Part shown: piece after piece, positions 27,036 to 35,830 of the stretch
Layout: each line of letters starts with the position of its first letter
Numbering within the stretch: the stretch's first letter is position 1
DNA from: Bacteroidota bacterium
Lineage (GTDB): Bacteria > Bacteroidota > Bacteroidia > Flavobacteriales > Flavobacteriaceae
NCBI GenBank assembly: GCA_024279425.1
Contig: JAJRRO010000059.1
Span: forward strand, 1-64,000
DNA length: 64,000 bases
Reading direction: 5' to 3'
Program-made: the position numbers and the translations under genes
Notes under the pieces: model-generated
What the model was told of the DNA's origin: nothing
The model's input: only the letters and a program-made list of their open reading frames with translations
Database searches by the model: none

Positions 27036-28639
27036 ATGACCTGACCGTCAAAAATGCACATGAGGAAGGGCTTAAAGAACAAGAAGCTTTCTATGCAAGT
27101 TGCCCTAGACTTGATGGTGTCTTTGTTCCTGGCGGCGATCCAGGGGAAAATCACCCTTCCAATTTAATTCTTTATTTAAAGGATTTGTCGATACTGCTTC
27201 AAAAACACCATCCCGATGCTGGTCTTTGGGTATCCTTACAAGGTTTTAACGAAGAAAAAGTGAAGTATTTTTTTAAATACCTTGAGGACCAAAACCCAGA
27301 TTGGCTTAAAGGTGTTGTTTATGGGCCAAGTAGCCCTCCCATTGAGTGGGAACGGGAACATTTGCCAAAGAAATACCAACATCGCTTTTATCCGGATATA
27401 ACGCATACAGTAAGATGTCATTATCCCGCTGAAAATTGGGACCAGGCCTTTGCACTAACCTTGGGCAGGGAGCCTTGCAACCCACAGCCATTGCTTTATA
27501 CTAAACTTTTTAATAAGGATGCCAAGCATACTGATGGATTCATAACGTATTCCGATGGTTCCCATGATGATGTGAATAAAGTACTATGGAGCCAGTTGGG
27601 GTGGGATTCCAAAGGTGATGTAAGGGCTGTTATCGTTGAATATTGCCGGTCTTTCTTTGGTGCAAAAGTTGCTGAAGAGTGTGCCGATGGCATATTTGCC
27701 TTGGAACAAAATTGGGTAGGCCCGGCCTTGGGAAACAAGGTGATTGGAGAGACTCTGGCGTTATGGAAAAAACTTGAAATCGACAATCCTGGGCTGGCAG
27801 ATAATTGGAGATGGCAACAATTGATAATGCGTGCCTATTACGACGCCTATATACAAGCCCGTCTTACGTATGAGAAAGGTCTTGAAGTTGAAGCTTACCA
27901 AATACTTGGCAATGCAAAAACAATTGGTGCCGATAAGGCTATGACAAAAGCATTGGATCATATTCAAAGGGCAGATCGAAAACTTGTTTCCCAAGAATTA
28001 AAGCGGAAAGTTTTTCAATATGCCGATGATTTGTTTCATTCCATTGGGGCTCAGACCAGTGTATCAAAATACAATGCCCGTAGCGCCGAACGGGGAGCTG
28101 TATTGGATCTTATAGATTATCCATTGAATAATAGATGGTGGTTGGAAGATGAATTTAAGAAAATACGGGAGTTTACAACTGAAGATGCGAAATTGGCCAG
28201 ACTTGAGTTTATTAGAAACTATGAATTTCCAGGAAAAGGAAGTTTCTATGACAATATTTCAAGCGCTGATGCAAAACACGTAACCTCTGAAACCGATGAT
28301 GCCATTGACTATTTATGGGAGAATAACGGCCTAAGTAGAAAGCGGCTTTCCACCCAATTATTTCAGTTTACGCCAACATTGGAGTATGATGATCTAGACC
28401 CAAACTCAAATTATATCATTCGTGTTTCTGGCTATGGGGAAGCCTTATTAAGAGCCAATGGTGAGCGATTAAAATCCACCAAATACGAAAAAGGGTTTGA
28501 GCAATTTAAAGAATTTCCATTACCCAAAAATCTAATTAAAGAGGGAAAGCTTAAAATTGCATTCGACAAACCAGACGAAGAACACCTGAACTGGAGAAAA
28601 CAATCGAGAGTAACGGATGTGTGGGTATTGAAACAATAA
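27002..28639 (+). pseudogene. N-terminally truncated glycoside-hydrolase-like protein
   Basis: The reading frame opens after a stop at 26999 and shows family-like sequence at once (YWVWTPAPHDL, GVFVPGGDPGENHP), before any good start codon, so the N-terminus is missing. The remaining 545 residues include a TIM-barrel-like portion (GLWVSLQGF, DGFITYSDGSHDDVNKVLW), a helical region (about 235-330) and a C-terminal galactose-binding-like beta-sandwich. The layout resembles GH67/GH115-like or GH20-like enzymes, but I cannot assign a family. A TTG or GTG start (for example near 27185) might still yield a shortened product. It is head-to-head with the broken ceramidase gene and looks like the other side of one deletion or inversion. 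Confidence 0.6.
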
Positions 28640-28713
28640 TTAATTATACTCTGATTATTTGTGTGGAGCTTACGTTTCTTATACTTAAATTTAGGTTTTT
28701 ATAATAATCAGCG

Positions 28714-29535
28714 ATGAATATCATGAATCAAAAACTAATTCATGAAATAGAAAATTGGTTTCGACAATATCAGGGGACGATCACCGCCTTTTCAGGGGGA
28801 ATTGACTCGGCCCTGGTTCTTTTTCTTTCCAGAAAATATTTGGGGCGAAAAAGAACCCTTGGCGTAATATCCAATAGCGAAAGCCTAAAAGACAAGGACT
28901 ATCGATTGGCATTGGATTTTGCTTGTAAAAATGATATTCAATTAGAAACCGTTTATACAAAAGAGTTGTCAGATCCAAATTACAGTACCAATCCTGCTAA
29001 CCGCTGTTACTTTTGTAAAACGCATTTGTATGATGCTTTAGACAAGATTAAGACGAAGTATCCTGAATATACCATATTAAACGGCACAAATAAGGACGAC
29101 TTTTCAGATTATAGGCCCGGAATGAAGGCCGCCGATGAAAATGGGGTAAAATCTCCATTGGCAGATCTTGGATTGGGCAAGGTGGAGATTCGGGAGCTTG
29201 CGAAACACTTTGGCATTCCATTTTGGGATAAGCCGGCCAGTCCCTGCTTAAGTTCAAGAATACCCTATGGCAATAAGGTTACTGCCAATAAATTAGAGCA
29301 AATAGAAAAAGTTGAAGGGATTTTGAACGACTTTGGATTTAATAACGTAAGGGCTAGGCACTATGATAAATCCTGTGTTATTGAAGTCCCCTTGTCAGAA
29401 CTTGGTGCATTAAAAAACTATTCCGCCGAAATTTTTCCAAAAATAGAAAATATCGGTTTTGAGAAATGTATAATAGAGGAAGATGGGTTAATCTCAGGAA
29501 AACTAAATCAAGCATTAAGGGTAAATAATGGATAA
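28714..29535 (+). CDS. larE: Nickel-pincer cofactor sulfur transferase LarE
   Basis: LarE adds two sulfur atoms to the dicarboxylated, nicotinic-acid-derived nucleotide made by LarB. The protein has 273 residues, the PP-loop SGGIDSALVLF near residue 27 for adenylation, and conserved blocks NRCYFCKTHLYDAL and WDKPASPCLSSRIPYG. Cys98, Cys101 and Cys178 give the three-cysteine pattern of LarE proteins that hold a [4Fe-4S] cluster and can turn over, unlike the single-Cys sacrificial enzyme of Lactobacillus. It overlaps larB by 8 bp. The intergenic gap upstream (28640-28713) must contain the promoter, or transcription reads through from the truncated gene. Confidence 0.94.
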   Translation: MNIMNQKLIHEIENWFRQYQGTITAFSGGIDSALVLFLSRKYLGRKRTLGVISNSESLKDKDYRLALDFACKNDIQLETVYTKELSDPNYSTNPANRCYFCKTHLYDALDKIKTKYPEYTILNGTNKDDFSDYRPGMKAADENGVKSPLADLGLGKVEIRELAKHFGIPFWDKPASPCLSSRIPYGNKVTANKLEQIEKVEGILNDFGFNNVRARHYDKSCVIEVPLSELGALKNYSAEIFPKIENIGFEKCIIEEDGLISGKLNQALRVNNG

Positions 29536-30181
29536 CTTTAATATTGATCATGATAGAGAAAACCGAATTGGTTTCCCAGAGGTGGTTTATGGTGTAAATA
29601 AATCCATTGAAGATTTATCCCAAATATTGGAAAACTATAATACACGAGGAAAAAATGCCATGGTCACAAAACTGCAACCCGAAAAGGCAGCAATTTTAAT
29701 GGCGGAATACCCCAATGCATTCTATGATAAACTGTCGAATATCTTTATGGCGCAACCATTGAAAGAAATCCATGGCGAAGGTGAAGTAGCTATCATTTCG
29801 GCTGGGACATCGGACATCCATATTGTCAATGAAGCCTATTATACCTTGCAGTTTATGGGTATAAAGGCCCAAAGAGTGAACGATGTGGGAGTAGCAGGTA
29901 TACATAGGATAATGGACCTAGTTGAAGAATTACGGTCTTACAAAATCTTGATTGTAATTGCCGGTTTTGAAGGTGCTTTGCCGACGGTGGTAGGCGGACT
30001 TTTACACCAACCCATTATCGCAGTACCTGCCGATGTCGGCTATGGTGTTGCCGAAGGTGGACATGTAGCATTGAACGCCATGCTTTCCAGTTGTGCCAAT
30101 GGTATAACTGTAGTGAATATTAATAATGGATACGGTGCTGCCATGTCGGCCTTGCGTATACTAAATATAATTAAAAAGTAA
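29528..30181 (+). CDS. larB: Nickel-pincer cofactor biosynthesis carboxylase LarB
   Basis: LarB carboxylates the pyridinium ring of nicotinic acid adenine dinucleotide and hydrolyses the phosphoanhydride, the first step to the pincer cofactor. The protein has 217 residues; the C-terminal domain is PurE-like with AIISAGTSDIHIVNEA, VGVAGIHRI, IAGFEGALPTVVGGL and VPADVGYGVAEGG. It is slightly shorter at the N-terminus than the Lactobacillus enzyme (about 246). It overlaps larE by 8 bp, and its stop abuts the larC start, so all three are translationally coupled. Confidence 0.95.
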   Translation: MDNFNIDHDRENRIGFPEVVYGVNKSIEDLSQILENYNTRGKNAMVTKLQPEKAAILMAEYPNAFYDKLSNIFMAQPLKEIHGEGEVAIISAGTSDIHIVNEAYYTLQFMGIKAQRVNDVGVAGIHRIMDLVEELRSYKILIVIAGFEGALPTVVGGLLHQPIIAVPADVGYGVAEGGHVALNAMLSSCANGITVVNINNGYGAAMSALRILNIIKK

Positions 30182-31435
30182 ATGAACACCCTTTATATTG
30201 AAGCTTTTTCGGGCTTATCCGGTGACATGTTTTTGGGAGCTTTGGCGGGATTGGCCGATGCTTATGATGAGTTGGAAAAACTTCCCGAATTGCTTGCCTT
30301 AAGTGATGGTAAAATAGAGATTACCGAAGTTGATAAAAATGGTATTATCTGTAAGCATGTCAAGGTCATCGACTTAAATGAACAGCACAGCCATTCCCCT
30401 AGTAATGAACACGAGCACCATCATGAGCATGGGCATGATCACCATCATGACGACAATCACAACCATGGTCATCACCATCATCATCGGCATTTAAGCGATA
30501 TCAATACAATTATTGAAAACGCGTCCATTCCAGATAACGCAAAAAAAATTGCAAAAGCTATTTTCTTGATTATTGGAGAATCGGAAAGTAAGATCCATAA
30601 CATCCCTCTGAAAAAAATTCATTTTCATGAGGTAAGTGGTGTCGATTCAATTATAGATATTGTTGGATGCGCTCTATTGTTAGATAAGCTTAAGATAAAT
30701 AAAACCTATGCCACACCCATTTGCACAGGGTTTGGCTTTGTAAACACCCAACACGGCAAACTACCTGTCCCCGCCCCTGCAACCGCTGATATACTAGCAG
30801 GTATACCCAGTTATGCCGGTGATGAACAAGGAGAAAGGGTCACCCCCACAGGGGCGGCGATTTTAAAGTATTTGAATTCAGATTTTGACATCCCCGTTTT
30901 GACTGCCACAAAAACAGTATATGGGCCGGGATCTAAAGATTTTATTGCCCCGAATGTTGTACGATTATCCCTATGCGAACAACAAAACAGCTCAGAGGAC
31001 ATTTATGTTTTAGAGACCAATATCGATGATATGTCCAATGAATTTCTGGGTAATGACTTCCAAGAAGGTCTGTTCAAGCATGGAGCGAACGATTTCCATT
31101 ACAATTCCATTCATATGAAAAAAGGTCGTCAAGGGGTTTTATTGTCCTGTTCAGTACCAGCCAATAGAATTCAACAACTATCTGACTATATTTTTGAACA
31201 TACTTCGACGATCGGAGTTCGATATTATCCTGTAAAAGGGAATAAATTGGAGCGCGAAATCAGGTCGTTTGAAACGCCATATGGTATGGTAAACGTTAAA
31301 ATCGTCAAGACTCCATCTGGGAGAAAAAAAACGAAAATTGAATATGATGATCTAAAGAAAATCAGTGACAAAATAGATCAACCTATATATTTTTTAGAAA
31401 AAGAAATTATGAACCTTATAAATGAACAATTATGA
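30182..31435 (+). CDS. larC: Nickel-pincer cofactor nickel insertase LarC, His-rich
   Basis: LarC inserts nickel into the dithiolated mononucleotide using CTP. The protein has 417 residues in one frame, with both parts (LarC1- and LarC2-like) joined, whereas Lactobacillus needs a ribosomal frameshift. The start MNTLYIEAFSGLSGDMFLGA is diagnostic; KIHFHEVSGVDSIID, GERVTPTGAAIL and ETNIDDMSNEF also fit. Residues 69-103 carry 19 His in 35 positions, probably a nickel store or entry site. The stop overlaps the start of a 72-residue HupE-like membrane peptide by 4 bp (ATGA). Confidence 0.95.
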   Translation: MNTLYIEAFSGLSGDMFLGALAGLADAYDELEKLPELLALSDGKIEITEVDKNGIICKHVKVIDLNEQHSHSPSNEHEHHHEHGHDHHHDDNHNHGHHHHHRHLSDINTIIENASIPDNAKKIAKAIFLIIGESESKIHNIPLKKIHFHEVSGVDSIIDIVGCALLLDKLKINKTYATPICTGFGFVNTQHGKLPVPAPATADILAGIPSYAGDEQGERVTPTGAAILKYLNSDFDIPVLTATKTVYGPGSKDFIAPNVVRLSLCEQQNSSEDIYVLETNIDDMSNEFLGNDFQEGLFKHGANDFHYNSIHMKKGRQGVLLSCSVPANRIQQLSDYIFEHTSTIGVRYYPVKGNKLEREIRSFETPYGMVNVKIVKTPSGRKKTKIEYDDLKKISDKIDQPIYFLEKEIMNLINEQL

Positions 31436-31650
31436 AAACTAAATTGCTAATGACTTTGATGCTTATTCCTATGATCGGTATGGCCCATTCGGGACATGAA
31501 CACAACGTAACCGATATCCTATTAAATCCATTGTCTTGGGCTGATCATGGACTGGTAATAACTCTTTTGGGCATTTTATCCCTAGTGGTAATCCGAAAAA
31601 TAGTATTAAAGTATTTCCCCAACACTTTTAAAAGTCTTGCAAAAAAGTAA
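31432..31650 (+). CDS. Tiny HupE/UreJ-like membrane peptide coupled to larC
   Basis: The protein has 72 residues. A signal peptide (to Ala18) would leave a mature N-terminus with His-Ser-Gly-His-Glu-His, then LLNPLSWADHGLVITLLGIL and one membrane helix with a basic tail. The histidine-rich N-terminus followed by a NPLS-x-x-DH motif resembles the first helix of HupE/UreJ nickel permeases, which are about 200 residues with six helices. This is thus a one-helix relative. It overlaps the larC stop by 4 bp, so translation is coupled and a role in nickel handling for cofactor synthesis is likely. The function is inferred. The next 163 bp are noncoding. Confidence 0.75.
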   Translation: MKTKLLMTLMLIPMIGMAHSGHEHNVTDILLNPLSWADHGLVITLLGILSLVVIRKIVLKYFPNTFKSLAKK

Positions 31651-31813
31651 TAGTCTTAACTTCCTGATAAGCCAATATTAAGGAGTCAAGGTGCGGTTAT
31701 GCTTCAATAAGGGTTAGCAAAATTACTGTCATAGAGTCAAAAACTTTTTGTCTCAATCCACTGAATGTGCCCCAAACTGATTAAACATCAAATTATTACC
31801 AAAATTTAAACGT

Positions 31814-32845
31814 GTGAAATACGAAGGAAAATACAAGGTTTTCGATCCCAATAGGATAAATACATATCCTGTCTCCGGTCGTACTAATAAAGTAAAATTC
31901 AATGATCTTGTTTTTCCAGATCAAATCGACAAGATGGAATTTAATATTTCGGAAGATGTCGATAAAAGGATTACAGAACTTGCAAAAAATATAATTACCG
32001 CCAAAGAAAAGGGTAATCCCGTATTATTTTTTACTGGAGGACATCTGGTTAAAAATGGATTGAGCTTGCTACTGGGAGAACTGATAAAGAAGGATGCTTT
32101 TACCATTGTTGCAGGAAATGGTTCAACTTCCATTCACGATTTCGAATTGGGTCTTATAGGTGAGACCAGTGAATATGTGCCGCAAGCCTTGGAAAAAGGT
32201 GAATTCGGAATGGCTTATGAATTCAATTATATCAATGCCGCCCTGATTATAGGGGATACATACAATCTTGGTTACGGGGAGTCAGTGGGCAAAATGATTT
32301 GTGACCTCTCATTTAGAAAAGAGGTAGAAATACTTCTTGATCTAGAAGAAAATGCAATTCAATTTTCATATCCCGAATTAAGTGTTCAGGCCATATGCTA
32401 TGACCATAATATACCTTTTACGGTACACGCAGGGATTGGAACCGATGTTATAGATCAACACCCCTATTTCGATGGGCGGGCCAAAGGCGGATGTTCCGGA
32501 AGGGATTTTTTGATTTACACCAATGAAATTGCCCAACTCGAAAACGGTGGCGTAATACTTAACGTAGGAAGTGCCGTCACAGGGCCGGAGGTGTTTTTGA
32601 AAGCTGCCTCCATGGCCGGAAATATCGGTCAAGTTCCTGATAAGATCATCACCGCGAATTTTGACCTAAGAGCCTATAATCCTGAAGATTTCACAAAAGA
32701 AGATCGCGTGGGTTATTATTACCGTGATCAGAAAAGTATTGTCACAAGGGTTCCTGATGCTTATAATGGAAAAGGGTATTATATCGGTGGAAATCAAATT
32801 CATACGATACCGGTGCTTTATAAAAAATTGATGGCAATGTTGTAA
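31814..32845 (+). CDS. Deoxyhypusine synthase-like Rossmann protein of unknown function
   Basis: The protein has 343 residues and no signal. The blocks VLFFTGGHLVKNGLSLLLG, GNGSTSIHDFELGLIGETSE, AGIGTDVIDQHPYFDGRAKG and LNVGSAVTGPEVFLKA fit my memory of a bacterial family with a deoxyhypusine-synthase-like NAD-binding fold, found in environmental Bacteroidota and Planctomycetota, often beside sugar-phosphate genes. It lacks the family signature of LarA, so it is not an obvious pincer-cofactor enzyme. The start is GTG at 31814; the next ATG would remove about 40 conserved-looking residues. It heads the seven-gene series after larC. An NAD-dependent sugar or sugar-phosphate step is possible but unproven. 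Confidence 0.6.
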   Translation: MKYEGKYKVFDPNRINTYPVSGRTNKVKFNDLVFPDQIDKMEFNISEDVDKRITELAKNIITAKEKGNPVLFFTGGHLVKNGLSLLLGELIKKDAFTIVAGNGSTSIHDFELGLIGETSEYVPQALEKGEFGMAYEFNYINAALIIGDTYNLGYGESVGKMICDLSFRKEVEILLDLEENAIQFSYPELSVQAICYDHNIPFTVHAGIGTDVIDQHPYFDGRAKGGCSGRDFLIYTNEIAQLENGGVILNVGSAVTGPEVFLKAASMAGNIGQVPDKIITANFDLRAYNPEDFTKEDRVGYYYRDQKSIVTRVPDAYNGKGYYIGGNQIHTIPVLYKKLMAML

Positions 32846-32912
32846 ACCAATCGCTTCATTGAAAAAGGTATAGGGTTCATCCAGTTATTATAGTGGTTAA
32901 GTATTGACAAAA

Positions 32913-34829
32913 ATGAAACAAGAAAGAATAAAGGAAATTCTCAAGAAATTCGAAAACGTGAAAGTCGCGGTCTATGGTGATTTTTGCTTAGATGTCTATT
33001 GGGATATGGATCCTGAAGGGTCAGAGGTTTCTGTGGAAACAGGACTAAAGGCAGAATCAGTGGCAAAACATACCTATTCACCCGGAGGAGCTGGAAATAT
33101 TGTGGCAAATATTGCCGCATTACATCCTAAATCCATCAAAGTAATCGGAGTTGTGGGAGCCGATATCTATGGGAATGAATTGCAATCAAAATTAGAAGGG
33201 CTGGGTGCTGATATCAGCCCATTAACAATTCAAAAAGACAACTTCAATACCTATACCTATATCAAAAAAATGTATGGGGAAAAAGAAGACCCTAGGATAG
33301 ATTTCGGTTTAAAAAATAAGAGGTCAAAGGAGACTGATCAAGCCATACTCCAGAATATCAAGGCTGCCCTAGAAGACCAAGATGTTTTGATTTTCAATCA
33401 ACAAGTGGTTGGTAGCATTCCCAATGAAGAATTCATTGATGCTGTAAATATACTATTCGAAGAATTTGATGATAAGGTCGTTATTTTGGATTCAAGACAT
33501 TACAATGATAAGTTCAAAAGTGTATACCGCAAATCAAATGAGATAGAAACCGCTGTTTTAAATGGCAAAGATGCACAGCCACAGGATTTTATTTCCTTTT
33601 CAGAGATTAAGAAACACGGGGCCAAGGTGTATGAACGATACAATAAACCTCTTTTCGTAACCTGCGGGAATCGAGGTATTATTACGTTTGATGCCAATGG
33701 AATCAATGAAATTCCCGGAATACTGATAAACAGCACCATAGATACGGTAGGAGCAGGTGATACATCCTTGAGTGCCATTTCTTTGTGCTTGGCTGCTGGT
33801 ATTCAACCCGCTGAAGCCGCAAGGTTTGCCAATTTTGCCTCCGCCATAACCATACAAAAGCTTTTTACGACCGGTACGGCAACCGGTGAAGAGGTTCTGG
33901 CCATTAGCAAGGATGCCGACTATAATTTTAGGCCAGAACTGGCCAATGACCTGCGATCGGCCAGTTATTATAAAGACTCCGAAATAGAAATTTGTGATGC
34001 CGAGGTAACTTCAGTATTGGGTCATATAAAACATGTAGTTTTTGATCATGACGGTACCATAAGTACCCAACGCGAAGGTTGGGAAGCTATTATGGAGCCC
34101 GTAATGATCAAGGCCGTATTGGGAGATTTATATGAAACGGCTGATAAAGCACTTTACGATCAAGTACAGAATCGTGTTCTTGACTTTATCGACACTTCTA
34201 CAGGTATTCAAACCATCGTTCAGATGGAAGGCCTAGTAAAAATGGTAGAAGAATTTGGCTTGGTTCCACAAGAAGACGTTTTGGACAAGTTTGGATATAA
34301 AGAAATTTACAATGACGCTTTAATGGAAATGGTCAATAAGCGGATACTTAAATTCAGCAGTGGACAGTTGGTAGTATCCGATTTCACGCTAAAAGGTGCT
34401 GTAGATTTCCTTAAAACCCTTAAAGCGCGTGGAGTAATAGTGTATTTGGCCAGTGGAACTGATGAAGAAGATGTAGTTAATGAGGCCAAATCTTTGCGGT
34501 ATGACCATCTTTTCGATGGAGGTATTTACGGCTCTGTCGGCGACATTAGCAAGTATTCCAAAAAAATGGTCATTGAAAAAATTATCCGTAGCAATAAACT
34601 AAAAGGAAACGAATTAGTAGTCATAGGTGATGGTCCCGTCGAAATAAAGGAATGTATTAAAGCGGGGGGAATCGCCATTGGAATTGCAAGTGATGAAGTT
34701 CGTAGATATGGACTAAATCCACAAAAACGGTCACGATTGATTAAAGCTGGGGCCCAGATAATCATTTCTGATTTTTCCCAAAGTAGTACACTACTGGATT
34801 TAATATTCAATACACAGAAAAATGCCTAA
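32913..34829 (+). CDS. PfkB-family sugar kinase fused to a HAD phosphatase
   Basis: The protein has about 638 residues. Residues 1-330 form a ribokinase/PfkB domain, close to heptose-7-phosphate kinase (HldE/RfaE N-terminus): VAVYGDFCLDVYWD, YSPGGAGNIVANIAAL and DTVGAGDTSLSAI, with the catalytic Asp. Residues about 370-620 form a capped HAD hydrolase: VVFDHDGTIST (nucleophile Asp), ASGTDEEDV and VIGDGPVEIKECIKAGG. A kinase and a phosphatase in one chain would phosphorylate one position and release another, as in the heptose route (HldA then GmhB), although this HAD is not of the cap-less GmhB type. The ATG at 32913 is preferred to the TTG at 32904. The stop overlaps the ROK gene by 8 bp. Confidence 0.85.
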   Translation: MKQERIKEILKKFENVKVAVYGDFCLDVYWDMDPEGSEVSVETGLKAESVAKHTYSPGGAGNIVANIAALHPKSIKVIGVVGADIYGNELQSKLEGLGADISPLTIQKDNFNTYTYIKKMYGEKEDPRIDFGLKNKRSKETDQAILQNIKAALEDQDVLIFNQQVVGSIPNEEFIDAVNILFEEFDDKVVILDSRHYNDKFKSVYRKSNEIETAVLNGKDAQPQDFISFSEIKKHGAKVYERYNKPLFVTCGNRGIITFDANGINEIPGILINSTIDTVGAGDTSLSAISLCLAAGIQPAEAARFANFASAITIQKLFTTGTATGEEVLAISKDADYNFRPELANDLRSASYYKDSEIEICDAEVTSVLGHIKHVVFDHDGTISTQREGWEAIMEPVMIKAVLGDLYETADKALYDQVQNRVLDFIDTSTGIQTIVQMEGLVKMVEEFGLVPQEDVLDKFGYKEIYNDALMEMVNKRILKFSSGQLVVSDFTLKGAVDFLKTLKARGVIVYLASGTDEEDVVNEAKSLRYDHLFDGGIYGSVGDISKYSKKMVIEKIIRSNKLKGNELVVIGDGPVEIKECIKAGGIAIGIASDEVRRYGLNPQKRSRLIKAGAQIIISDFSQSSTLLDLIFNTQKNA

Positions 34830-35796
34830 GAATTTACAACCGGAGGCCTATTATTTGGGATTTGATATTGGTGGCACCAAATGCAGTATTGTATTGGGGG
34901 ATAAGGACTTTAACATCTATGAGAAGATTTTTTTTGAAACCAAAGTCGAAAGGGGATACAAAGCCATTTTAGAAGAATTCAAAGACCATGTCCAAAAACT
35001 TTTTGAAACCTATGACCAAAAAAAAATGCTTAAAATCGGGATTAGTTGTGGAGGACCATTAGATTCAAAGAAAGGAATCATAAAATCGCCCCCAAATCTA
35101 CCGGGATGGGACGAGGTCCCGATTGTTGACCTATTTAAAAATGAATTTCAAGTGCCCGTTGAAATTCAAAATGATGCCAATGCTTGTGCTATTGCCGAAT
35201 GGATGATGGGTGCGGGCAAGGGTTCACAAAATATGATATTTCTGACTTTCGGAACTGGAATGGGCGCTGGACTCATTTTAAACGGAAGGATTTATTCAGG
35301 CACTAATGACCTCGGCGGCGAAATTGGCCATATACGAATGGCCGATAAGGGCCCAATAGGTTTTGGAAAAGCAGGCTCCTTCGAAGGATTTTGTAGTGGA
35401 GGCGGAATTGCCCAATTGGCAAAAGCCCATGTATTGAAAAAACTGGATGCCAAAGCGCATGTTGGATTTTGTACATCCAAGGAAAATGTTGATAAAATAA
35501 CGGCCAAGACCGTTTTTGAGGCGGCAAATTTGGGAGATGAAGTGGCGCATGAAATTGTCAGGATATCAGCGGAACATCTGGGAAAAGGGATTGCGATATT
35601 GATCGATATCCTCAATCCTGAACGTATCGTAATCGGGAGTATCTACGCTCGCAATGAAAAATTATTAAAGCCAATGGTTGAAACGGTCTTAAGGAAGGAA
35701 GCAATCGCGGATGCCCTTGATGTTTGCAAAATTTTACCTGCAAAATTGGGTGATAAGATAGGAGACTATGCAGCATTGGGTGTGGCTTTGCAATAA
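34822..35796 (+). CDS. ROK-family sugar kinase, zinc motif lost
   Basis: The protein has 324 residues. The ATP-binding loop YYLGFDIGGTKCSIV, the catalytic Asp in IQNDANACAIAEW and the second nucleotide loop FLTFGTGMGAGLI are present, as is GEIGHIR. The usual CxCGxxGCxE zinc-binding site is replaced by PIGFGKAGSFEGFCSG: the three Cys positions carry Ile, Phe and Ser, while Gly and Glu are kept. This is therefore a zinc-free ROK enzyme or a divergent sugar specificity. No DNA-binding domain precedes it, so it is a kinase and not a repressor. It is co-translated with the kinase-phosphatase fusion (8-bp overlap). Confidence 0.9.
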   Translation: MPKNLQPEAYYLGFDIGGTKCSIVLGDKDFNIYEKIFFETKVERGYKAILEEFKDHVQKLFETYDQKKMLKIGISCGGPLDSKKGIIKSPPNLPGWDEVPIVDLFKNEFQVPVEIQNDANACAIAEWMMGAGKGSQNMIFLTFGTGMGAGLILNGRIYSGTNDLGGEIGHIRMADKGPIGFGKAGSFEGFCSGGGIAQLAKAHVLKKLDAKAHVGFCTSKENVDKITAKTVFEAANLGDEVAHEIVRISAEHLGKGIAILIDILNPERIVIGSIYARNEKLLKPMVETVLRKEAIADALDVCKILPAKLGDKIGDYAALGVALQ

Positions 35797-35830
35797 ACTA
35801 GAAACGAGTTCAATTGGTAAATAGCATAGT

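Noticed and set aside
31814-32845. Possibility that this protein is LarA (lactate racemase)
   Set aside because: It is shorter and lacks the DUF2088 motifs; the visible motifs fit a deoxyhypusine-synthase-like fold instead.
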